Source: Alphaproteobacteria bacterium (GTDB lineage: Bacteria > Pseudomonadota > Alphaproteobacteria > Micropepsales > Micropepsaceae). From it: 47,359 bases of DNA. The stretch lies in the NCBI GenBank assembly GCA_947445215.1, contig CANFDA010000003.1:1-47359 (forward strand). Reading direction: 5' to 3'. The translations under genes were made by a program, and so were the position numbers. Shown in pieces: positions 1-7,816 of this stretch. The notes beneath the pieces were generated by a model. That model did not search any database, was not told the origin of the DNA, and saw only the letters and a program-made list of their open reading frames with translations. The first letter of the stretch is position 1, and every line of letters starts with the position of its first letter.

Positions 1-354
1 CCGCCGCCGCCTCCGCCGCCGGCTAGGACCTTCATCGTGTTCTTCGACTTTGATAAGTCGAACCTCACGGCTGAAGCGCAGGCCACTGTCACGGAGGCCG
101 TCGCGGCCGCCAAGACGCTCGGCTCGGTGCGCGTGATGGTGACGGGTCACACCGACACCGCCGGTTCGCAGACCTATAACCAGGCTCTGTCGATCCGCCG
201 CGCCACGGCTGTGAAGGACGAGATGGTTCGTCAGGGCATTGGCCAGGATGGCATCGCCGTCGAGGGCAAGAGCTTCAACGATCCGCTGGTCCCCACGGGC
301 CCGGGTGTCCGTGAGCCGAAGAATCGCCGCGCTGTCATCGATCTCGGTGGCTAA
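1..354 (+). CDS. OmpA-family outer membrane protein, C-terminal peptidoglycan-binding domain (5' truncated by window edge)
   Basis: Frame 1 is open from base 1 (Pro-rich linker) into FDFDKSNLTAEAQ...VTGHTDTAGSQTYNQALSIRRA...EPKNRRAVI, a typical OmpA C-terminal domain. Confidence 0.9.
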   Translation, partial: PPPPPPPARTFIVFFDFDKSNLTAEAQATVTEAVAAAKTLGSVRVMVTGHTDTAGSQTYNQALSIRRATAVKDEMVRQGIGQDGIAVEGKSFNDPLVPTGPGVREPKNRRAVIDLGG

Positions 355-382
355 GCGTCAGGTTCTTTCCTGAAAAAGATCA

Positions 383-412
383 GGGCCGGTCGAAAGACCG
401 GCCCTTTTCTTT
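383..412 (+). terminator. Rho-independent terminator after the OmpA gene
   Basis: GGGCCGGTC-GAAA-GACCGGCCC followed by TTTTCTTTT. Confidence 0.85.
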
Positions 413-426
413 TGAAGTCTGATGAA

Positions 427-575
427 CCCCCATCCGTCGCAACTCGGGTCTACCAAGAGGCAGACACCTCGCTGCAACACCTTCCCCCTTCAGGGCGCGC
501 TGCCACGCGCGAAGGGGGAAGGGATCTGGCGCTAGTGGATGGTCGCCCGGCGGAATGCCGGGCTCGAGCCTAGAA
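427..575. repeat. Dispersed intergenic repeat, copy 1
   Basis: Shares CCCCCATCCGTCGCAACTCGGGTC (24/24 nt) and further blocks (GACACCTCG.TGC.ACA, TTCCCC, GGTCGCCCGG...GCCGGGCT) with 20917-21057. Confidence 0.7.
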
Positions 576-578
576 AAA

Positions 579-608
579 GAAAAGGCGCGGAGAGCATCCG
601 CGCCTTTT
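579..608. terminator. Terminator, probably for the minus-strand gene 629-1258 (bidirectional)
   Basis: AAAAGGCGCGGA-GAGCA-TCCGCGCCTTTTT. Confidence 0.75.
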
Positions 609-628
609 TCGTTCAATGAATTCCGGCC

Positions 629-1258
629 TTAAAACTTCGGAACGCCCGCACCGCTGGGGACGGCAGCCACCGGCACCATGGCGTCGGCCGCGACATCGCC
701 GGGGCGGTCGGGGCGCGGCGTCGGCGCGATCTCGGGTCCCGCCTTTATGCCCTGCAGGTTCATCGCCACGGTGATGGCGCAGCTATCGAGCGGGTTCTTT
801 TCATAGACCGGCACGCCGGAGACGAAGTCTTCCAGCACCGGCTTGTCGGGGGCCAGGGCCGACTCGAACACCAGCTCGGCGGTGGCGCAGAAGCCGGCAT
901 GGGCGCCGGGCTTGATACGGCGGCGCTCGGCATTGGCGATAGCGCGGGTCTTGAAGGAATCATGCTCGCGCGTGCCCGCCGCCCTGCCATGCATGCGCTT
1001 GAACATGGCCAGCAGCAAATTGTCGGACTTGCGCAGCTCGCCCTGGAAGCTCCTCACGAAGCGGTTGAAGTTGGCGACCGCCGAGGGGCCGCAGGTCAGC
1101 GCGGCATCGGTCAGCTCCTGCTGCACCGCCGCCACCTGGATGGCATGGATTTCGGCGGCGCTGGCGCAAAGGCGGCGGGATTGAGCTTCCGCCGCTGTAC
1201 TGGCCATGATTCCCGCCATCGCGAGCACGGCGCCTGATTGACGCATCTTCTTCGCCAT
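629..1258 (-). CDS. Hypothetical secreted protein (signal peptide)
   Basis: 209-aa ORF with Ala-rich N-terminal signal (MAKKMRQSGAVLAMAGIMASTAAEAQ) and a downstream terminator. Confidence 0.65.
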   Translation of the reverse strand: MAKKMRQSGAVLAMAGIMASTAAEAQSRRLCASAAEIHAIQVAAVQQELTDAALTCGPSAVANFNRFVRSFQGELRKSDNLLLAMFKRMHGRAAGTREHDSFKTRAIANAERRRIKPGAHAGFCATAELVFESALAPDKPVLEDFVSGVPVYEKNPLDSCAITVAMNLQGIKAGPEIAPTPRPDRPGDVAADAMVPVAAVPSGAGVPKF

Positions 1259-1404
1259 AAGTGATCCTGAATTCGACAGCGGGGTAGGAGATTAGGTTTA
1301 AGCGGGGGCCCCGCCAAGTCATTCCCGCACAAAGGAACTTTGAAGGGTTGCAACGAACCGCGGCCACCCGGCGTTGTAGCAAATGAGGAACTGGGCTTTT
1401 TCCC

Positions 1405-1720
1405 ATGACGCGCCTAGATACCTTTACCCTTGCGATTGCCGCCCTCTCCCTCATGGCTGTCCCCGCCATGGCGGCGGGCAATGTCCCCGGCGGCGGCGGG
1501 GCTGCCGCCCCTGCCAAATCCCCAGTTGCAGATGCAGCGCCAGATGAACACGGCGCGGGTCGAGCGTGGGCCCTACCCCATGACCTATTCGGAGCAGGTG
1601 GCCCAGAGCCTGGGGGTGCGAAAGGGCCGGTTCGATCTGATCGCGCCGCAGACAAGCTCGCCCTATACCCCCAGCCTGAGTGTGGGCGGCGGCATGATCC
1701 GGCTGCGCTGGGCCCAGTAG
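1405..1720 (+). pseudogene. Small secreted protein with apparent frameshift (signal peptide in frame 1, C-terminus in frame 2)
   Basis: MTRLDTFTLAIAALSLMAVPAMAAGNVPGGGG in frame 1; GLPPLPNPQLQMQRQMNTARVERGPYPMTYSEQVAQSLGVRKGRFDLIAPQ... in frame 2; switch at GGCGGCGGCGGGG. Confidence 0.5.
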
Positions 1721-1846
1721 TCCTTTTCCTTCCCCGCCCGCTTTAGTATTGCTCTGCCCCACGGGCGGCCAGCAAAAGTTGCAGACTTTTGCGTGGGCCG
1801 CGCGACAATAAAAAATGGGCCGCGGCCCAAAAGGGGTATTTCAGGC

Positions 1847-1963
1847 ATGGCCTATAAAGTTGCCGTAGTAAGCGCGACCGGGAGCGACGGCCAGAAAAAG
1901 TGCGAAGCGGTTTTGCGTCCGGCCGCGCGACCCAACAAAAGAGAGATTCAACTTGGCTTATAA
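1847..1963 (+). other. 38-aa upstream ORF mimicking the Asd N-terminus; overlaps the asd start by 11 nt
   Basis: MAYKVAVVSATGSDGQKKCEAVLRPAARPNKREIQLGL* versus Asd MAYKVAVVGATGNVG; AAGGGG SD-like sequence upstream; TAA at 1961-1963 lies inside the asd start region. Confidence 0.55.
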
Positions 1964-2975
1964 AGTTGCCGTAGTAGGCGCGACGGGAAATGTCGGGCGC
2001 GAGATGCTGCGGGTGCTGGCCGAGCGCCAATTTCCCTTCAGCGAAGTGGTGGCCCTGGCTTCGACCCGCTCGGTCGGCACCGAGGTCTCGTTCGGCGATG
2101 ACGCCATCCTCAAGGTCAAGGCGCTGGATTATTACGATTGGAAGGGGACCGATCTCTGCCTGATGTCGGCTGGCGGCGACATCGCCAAGGAATGGGCCCC
2201 CAAGATCGCCGCCACCGGCTGCATCGTGATCGACAATTCCAGCGCCTGGCGCATGGACCGGGCCGTGCCGCTGGTGGTGCCCGAGGTTAACGCCGACGCC
2301 CTGCTGGAAATCAAGAAGGGCATCGTCGCCAATCCTAACTGCTCCACCGCCCAGCTGGTGGTCGCCCTGAAGCCGCTGCACGACCTGGCGAAGATCAAGC
2401 GGGTGGTGGTCTCGACCTATCAATCCGTCTCGGGCGCGGGCAAGGACGCGATGGACGAACTCTTCCGCCAGACCCGCGCCGTCTTCGTCGCCGATCCGGT
2501 GGAAGTGGGCGTGTTCACCAAGCAGATTGCCTTCAACGTCATTCCGCACATCGACGTCTTCCTGGACGGCGGCAGCACCAAGGAAGAGTGGAAGATGGCG
2601 GTAGAGACTCAGAAGATCCTGGATCCCGACATCCAGATCACCGCCACTTGCGTGCGCGTGCCGGTCTTTATCGGCCATAGCGAAGCGGTGAATATCGAGT
2701 TCGAGAACCCCATCACCGCCGAGCAGGCGCGCATTGCGCTGCGCGCCGCGCCGGGCATCCTGGTGGTCGACAAGCGCGAGGATGGCGGCTACGCCACGCC
2801 ACTGGAATGCGCCGGCGAGGATGCCACCTATGTCAGCCGCATCCGCAAGGACCCGACCGTGGACCATGGCCTGTCGCTGTGGATCGTCGCCGACAATCTG
2901 CGCAAGGGCGCGGCGACCAACGCCGTGCAGATCGCCGAAGCCCTCATCAAACGCAAACTGCTCAGGAGCGCCTAA
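1953..2975 (+). CDS. asd: Aspartate-semialdehyde dehydrogenase (TTG start)
   Basis: VAVVGATGNVGREMLRVLAERQFP, NPNCSTAQLVVALKPLHD, VSTYQSVSGAGKDAMDEL are characteristic motifs. Confidence 0.95.
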   Translation: MAYKVAVVGATGNVGREMLRVLAERQFPFSEVVALASTRSVGTEVSFGDDAILKVKALDYYDWKGTDLCLMSAGGDIAKEWAPKIAATGCIVIDNSSAWRMDRAVPLVVPEVNADALLEIKKGIVANPNCSTAQLVVALKPLHDLAKIKRVVVSTYQSVSGAGKDAMDELFRQTRAVFVADPVEVGVFTKQIAFNVIPHIDVFLDGGSTKEEWKMAVETQKILDPDIQITATCVRVPVFIGHSEAVNIEFENPITAEQARIALRAAPGILVVDKREDGGYATPLECAGEDATYVSRIRKDPTVDHGLSLWIVADNLRKGAATNAVQIAEALIKRKLLRSA

Positions 2976-3265
2976 TGCCGAAAGTCTATTGGATTGGCCG
3001 CGTCGATGTCCGCGACGCCGAGGCCTACAAGGAATATGTCGCGATCGGCCGCCCGGCCTATGAACGCAACGGCGCCAAGTTCCTGGCGCGCGGCGGCAAG
3101 ATCGAAGTGCTGGAAGGCCAGGCCCGCGCCCGCAACGTGGTGGTGGAATTCCCGTCGATGGAAGCGGCGCTGGCCTGTTACAATTCGCCGGAATACACCG
3201 AGGCCCGCAAGATTCGCCAGTCGATCAGCGACGGCGAATTCATTGTGGTCGAAGGGATCGAGTAA
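2975..3265 (+). CDS. DUF1330 family protein
   Basis: MPKVYWIGRVDVRDAEAYKEYV...GGKIEVLEGQARARNVVVEFPSMEAALACYNSPEYTEARKIR; TAATG overlap with asd. Confidence 0.85.
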   Translation: MPKVYWIGRVDVRDAEAYKEYVAIGRPAYERNGAKFLARGGKIEVLEGQARARNVVVEFPSMEAALACYNSPEYTEARKIRQSISDGEFIVVEGIE

Positions 3266-4083
3266 TTCCGCCGCGCCCGCTCCGCACCGCTCTGTTTGTC
3301 CCGGGCAGCAATGCCCGGGCCATCGGGAAGGCGCGCGAACTGGCTTGCGACGCCGTCATACTCGATCTGGAAGATGCAGTGGGCGCTGGCGAGAAAGAAG
3401 TGGCCCGCGCGGCGGCGGCGGACGCCATCAGGGCCCGCGCCTTTGGCCAACGCACCACGGTTGTGCGGATCAATGCCCTGACCAGCGCGTGGAGCGTGGA
3501 TGATCTGAAAGCCGCGCGCGGCGCCGACGCCATCCTGCTGCCCAAGGTGGACAGCGTTGCTGATTTGGCGGCGGCGCGATTGCTGGGGGGTACGACGCCC
3601 CTCTGGGCCATGATCGAAACCCCGGCCGCCGTGCTGGCGCTGCCCGCCATCGCACAGGGCGCCGCGGCGCTGGTGCTGGGGGCCAATGATCTGCTGAAAG
3701 ACATGGGCGCTCGCCATGTCGCGGGCCGCGCCAACCTCACTTATGCCATGAGCGCAATAGTGACAGCGGCGCGGGCCCATGGCGCGCTGGCGCTGGACAG
3801 CGTCCACAACGACATCTCCGACATCGCCGGTTTTGAAAGTGCCTGTACCCTGGCGCGCGATTTCGGCTTTGACGGCAAGACGCTCATTCACCCTGCCCAG
3901 ATCGCACCGGCGCGCACCGCCTTCGCGCCGTCGCCAGACGATGTAGAACGGGCCCGACGCCTGCTGGCCGCGTTTGAACTGCCGGAGAATCGCGGGCGTG
4001 GCGTGATCGCCTTTGAAGGCCGCAAGGTCGAGCGGCTGGACGCGCAGATGGCGCAAGCCGTGCTGGACGAGGCTGCTGGATGA
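3265..4083 (+). CDS. HpcH/HpaI aldolase / citrate lyase beta-like (CoA ester lyase); candidate ATT start
   Basis: RTALFVPGSNARAIGKARELACDAVILDLEDAVGAGEKEVAR...ILLPKVDS...MIETPAAVLALPAIA; domain starts upstream of the first M in the ORF track (3379). Confidence 0.8.
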   Translation: MPPRPLRTALFVPGSNARAIGKARELACDAVILDLEDAVGAGEKEVARAAAADAIRARAFGQRTTVVRINALTSAWSVDDLKAARGADAILLPKVDSVADLAAARLLGGTTPLWAMIETPAAVLALPAIAQGAAALVLGANDLLKDMGARHVAGRANLTYAMSAIVTAARAHGALALDSVHNDISDIAGFESACTLARDFGFDGKTLIHPAQIAPARTAFAPSPDDVERARRLLAAFELPENRGRGVIAFEGRKVERLDAQMAQAVLDEAAG

Positions 4084-5168
4084 GTTCGTCCTCTTATACC
4101 CGCGCCCTGGCAGCGGGTGAACTGAAAGCCGATCCGGCACAGGAAGCGGCAGCGGCGCAACTGGACGCGCTGGCGGCGGCGCTGAGGCCCACAAGTTTTT
4201 CCCTGTTCCGCGCGCGCGCGGTGCCGAACGGCCTCTACATCTGGGGCGATGTCGGGCGCGGCAAGACCATGTTGATGGACCTGTTCTTTGCCGACGCGCC
4301 GGAGCCGAAAAAGCGCCGCCTGCACTTCAACGCCTTCATGCGCGATGTCCATGCCCGCATCCATGCATTGCGCAGCCAGCCGGGCATGGACGATCCCATC
4401 GCACCCCTGGCGCGCGAAATCGCCAAAGAGGCGCGGCTGCTGTGCTTCGACGAATTCCAGGTCACCGACGTGGCCGACGCCATGATCCTGGGCCGCCTGT
4501 TCGAACAATTCTTCGCCGCCGGCATGGTGATCGTGGCGACCAGCAACACACCGCCCAAGCGTCTTTATGAAGGGGGCCTCAACCGCCAGCTCTTCCTGCC
4601 ATTCATCGCGCAGATCAAGGCGAAGGTGGCGGTGGTGACGCTGAACGGTCCTACCGATTACCGGCTGCAGAACCTGAAAGACCTGAACGTTTACATGACG
4701 CCGCTTTCGCCCGCCGCCGATGCCGCGATGGACGCGGCCTGGGCTAAGGTGGCGGGCGGGCCCGGCAGGTCGGCCAGCCTGGCGGTGCTGGGCCGCAGTG
4801 TGGCGGTGCCGCGCGCGGGCCGGGGCGCGGCGCGCTTTGATTTCGAAGAATTGTGCGGCAGGCCGCTGGGCGGGGCGGACTATCTCGCCATCGCGCAGGA
4901 TTTCCACACCGTCTTCATCGACCATATCCCAGTCCTGACGCCGGAAATGCGCAACTGGGCCCAGCGCTTCACGCTGCTGATCGACACGCTGTATGACGAA
5001 GGCGTGAAGCTGGTCTGCTCCGCCGCCGCCCCGCCGGACGCGTTGCTGGCCGACAAATTCGGGACCGAAGCCTTCCGCCGAACGGTGTCGCGCCTTGTCG
5101 AAATGCGCAGCGAGACCTATTTGCAGCGTGGACACGGGCATCGAGCGGAAACGGGGGGCGGCCAATGA
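4080..5168 (+). CDS. zapE: AFG1-like ATPase, cell division protein ZapE
   Basis: GLYIWGDVGRGKTMLMDLFF, LHFNAFMRDVHARIH, LLCFDEFQVTDVADAMILGRLF. Confidence 0.9.
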   Translation: MSSSSYTRALAAGELKADPAQEAAAAQLDALAAALRPTSFSLFRARAVPNGLYIWGDVGRGKTMLMDLFFADAPEPKKRRLHFNAFMRDVHARIHALRSQPGMDDPIAPLAREIAKEARLLCFDEFQVTDVADAMILGRLFEQFFAAGMVIVATSNTPPKRLYEGGLNRQLFLPFIAQIKAKVAVVTLNGPTDYRLQNLKDLNVYMTPLSPAADAAMDAAWAKVAGGPGRSASLAVLGRSVAVPRAGRGAARFDFEELCGRPLGGADYLAIAQDFHTVFIDHIPVLTPEMRNWAQRFTLLIDTLYDEGVKLVCSAAAPPDALLADKFGTEAFRRTVSRLVEMRSETYLQRGHGHRAETGGGQ

Positions 5169-5572
5169 CGAATATTCTCTGGATGAGCGGCTTCATTATC
5201 GCCTGCCTGCTGTTTTACCGCTTCGCCCTGCCGCGGCTGAAGAAGTTCGACGAAAACAATATCGAGCGCATCAACCAGCAGGCGCAGGATCGCCACGATC
5301 CCAACGCGCATATCCGCCACGCCCTCGATGTCGCCGCGCAGCAGGTGGAAGAGGTGCAGGAAATCAAGACCGGACCCGCGTCCCATTACCTGTTCGAGGC
5401 CCAGGTCTATGCCAGCCGCGACGAAGCCGAGGAAATGCGTGCCCGCAGCGTCGCCGTGGTGGCGCACCGCTTCTATGAAGACCTGCCCGCCGCCCTTATG
5501 GGGCGCGAAAAGCCCAGCAATTTGTCGGCGCGTGAACGCGCCAGCTCACACTGGAAGAGTAAGATACATTGA
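5165..5572 (+). CDS. Hypothetical protein with N-terminal TM segment
   Basis: 135-aa ORF, ATGA overlap with zapE, hydrophobic N-terminus. Confidence 0.6.
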   Translation: MTNILWMSGFIIACLLFYRFALPRLKKFDENNIERINQQAQDRHDPNAHIRHALDVAAQQVEEVQEIKTGPASHYLFEAQVYASRDEAEEMRARSVAVVAHRFYEDLPAALMGREKPSNLSARERASSHWKSKIH

Positions 5573-5883
5573 GCCCGATTGTCCTGGTCGTGATGGGCGT
5601 GGTGACGGCCAGCGTGATGGCACTGGCCGTGTGGCTGGGCGCGTCGTTCCTGGCCCCGGCGGACAAGGCGCGGCGCGCGGCGCTGGCGGCGCTGATCGGC
5701 GGCTCCATCGGCTTCACCACCACCGCGCTGGTGCAAAGCCCGTTCTATCATGATCCGAACGCGGCAAGCGCCCCGCTGACGCCGCTGGTGCTGGCGGTGC
5801 TGGCCTGCATCAGCATGGCGCTGCTGGCGGCGTGGATGATCCTGAAAGCGCCGGTACCGCCGCCGCAAGGGCCTGAAGCCTAA
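5569..5883 (+). CDS. Hypothetical small membrane protein
   Basis: 104-aa ORF (TTG start) overlapping the upstream stop; three hydrophobic segments. Confidence 0.55.
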   Translation: MSPIVLVVMGVVTASVMALAVWLGASFLAPADKARRAALAALIGGSIGFTTTALVQSPFYHDPNAASAPLTPLVLAVLACISMALLAAWMILKAPVPPPQGPEA

Positions 5884-7103
5884 GCGGCTCCGCCCTTCAT
5901 CAGCTTCGGCAATTTTCCGACATCACCGCCCGCATGGCGCATGAAGAAGCGCCTTGCAGGCCCGATGGTATCGACGATCCCCATGCCGACATTGCGCAGC
6001 AGCCGCAGCGGCGCGATGTCGTTGGAGAAGAGCCGGTTGAGCGCATCGGTAGACGCCGCCAGCGCCACGGAATCAAACCGCCGCCAGCGTTCATAGCGTT
6101 TCAGAACATCTAGCGCGCCGATATCCTGGCCCAGCCGCGCCGCATCCAGCAGCACTTCCGCCAACGCGGCGGCGTCCTTCAAACCAAGGTTGAGGCCCTG
6201 CCCGGCGATGGGATGAATGCCATGGGCGCAATCGCCCGCCAGTGCGAAGCGCGGCTTCACGAAATCGCGGGCGATGTGGAAAGACAAGGGAAAGGACCAG
6301 CGCGGGCCAACTGCTTTCACTGCGCCCAGATGCGCCCCGAACCGCTTGGCCAGTTCGGCGTTGAAGCGCGCTTCGTCCAGCGCCAGCAGCGCGAGCGCTT
6401 TTGTCTTCTCTTCCGTCCACACCAGCGAGGCGCGGTTGCCCGTCATGGGAAGAATGGCGAACGGCCCGGCGGGCAGGAAATGTTCGTAAGCGACGCCATT
6501 GTGCGGCATCTCATGTTCCACCGTCGCCACGATGCCGATCTGCGGATAGGACCAGCCGATGGTCTTGATGCCCATAGCTTCGCGCAACGGCGAGACCCGG
6601 CCATCGGCGGCGACGGAAAGCGCCGCCGACACGGTTTCGCCATCGCCCAGTATGGCGGTGACGCCGCTGCCCGTGGCAGTGACGCTCTGCACAGCAGCGG
6701 GCGAAATCAATGTCAGGTTCTTTTCTACCGCCGCCCGTCCGGCCAGCGCGGCGCGGATATGGCGGTTCTCGACGATGGCGCCCAGCTGGGGGGCGCCCAC
6801 TTCGGTGGAATCGAAATGCAGCGAGAAGGGCGAGGTGGCGCGGCCAGGCGCGCCATCGGTCACCAGAATTTCGCGGATGGGCTGGGCGTCCTTCTCCAGC
6901 GCCTCCCACACACCCAGCGCCCGATACATGCGGATGGTGGCATAGGCCAGGGCCGAAACCCGGCCATCGAATTTCGGGTCCAGCTGCGCCGACATCGGCG
7001 CGGCATCGGCCACCACGGTGCGGAAACCGCCCTGCGCCAGGGCGAGGCCGAGGCTGAGACCGACCATCCCGCCACCACTGACGATGATATCGGCCTTATG
7101 CAT
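5880..7103 (-). CDS. UbiH/UbiF/VisC/COQ6-family FAD-dependent hydroxylase (ubiquinone biosynthesis)
   Basis: MHKADIIVSGGGMVGLSLGLALAQGGFRTVVAD ... FALAGDCAHGIHPIAGQGLNLGLKDAAALAEVL. Confidence 0.92.
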   Translation of the reverse strand: MHKADIIVSGGGMVGLSLGLALAQGGFRTVVADAAPMSAQLDPKFDGRVSALAYATIRMYRALGVWEALEKDAQPIREILVTDGAPGRATSPFSLHFDSTEVGAPQLGAIVENRHIRAALAGRAAVEKNLTLISPAAVQSVTATGSGVTAILGDGETVSAALSVAADGRVSPLREAMGIKTIGWSYPQIGIVATVEHEMPHNGVAYEHFLPAGPFAILPMTGNRASLVWTEEKTKALALLALDEARFNAELAKRFGAHLGAVKAVGPRWSFPLSFHIARDFVKPRFALAGDCAHGIHPIAGQGLNLGLKDAAALAEVLLDAARLGQDIGALDVLKRYERWRRFDSVALAASTDALNRLFSNDIAPLRLLRNVGMGIVDTIGPARRFFMRHAGGDVGKLPKLMKGGAA

Positions 7104-7170
7104 TCTCATTCTCGCTTGTTGCCGTCCCAGCCTCGCGCCGCGCTTGGGCACGCGCAGCTGAGGCGCTCAG

Positions 7171-7216
7171 CCGGGCAAAAGGTCCACTGGACCTTTTGTT
7201 AGCTCGGCTTCGCCCG
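7171..7216. repeat. Intergenic palindromic element
   Basis: CCGGGC-[AAAAGGTCCA-C-TGGACCTTTT]-...-GCCCGG; perfect 10-bp inner palindrome. Confidence 0.6.
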
Positions 7217-7267
7217 GAAATGACGATGTCAGCCTGCTTCACAGGCAGCCTCCAAAGTTCGCCCAGT

Positions 7268-7322
7268 AAACAGGCAACATACGGCTTCTGCCGTATATTT
7301 AGGCGGAATCAGCTTGCCTGTT
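7268..7322. other. Nested inverted repeats upstream of glnK
   Basis: Outer arms CAGGCAA...TTGCCTG enclosing ATACGGC-TTCT-GCCGTAT. Confidence 0.5.
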
Positions 7323-7391
7323 TTGCGTCACTGACGGCCAAAATTCGCACTTTTCTAATCTTAACAACTACTTGAGCAAAAAGCCAAAAGT

Positions 7392-7406
7392 TGGCCCGCT
7401 TCTTGA
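7392..7406 (+). promoter_or_regulatory. Candidate sigma-54 (-24/-12) promoter for glnK-amtB
   Basis: TGGCCC-GCTTC-TTGA fits TGGCAC-N5-TTGC spacing; -12 element is GA rather than GC; 58 bp upstream of glnK. Confidence 0.5.
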
Positions 7407-7802
<396 letters not shown>

Positions 7803-7816
7803 TCAAGGGGACAAAG

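Noticed and set aside
1743-2867. Long antisense ORFs opposite asd, zapE, amtB, ctpA, gpmI, leuS and others
   Set aside because: Typical GC-rich shadow frames (His/Arg/Gly-rich, no family resemblance), fully overlapping well-recognised genes.
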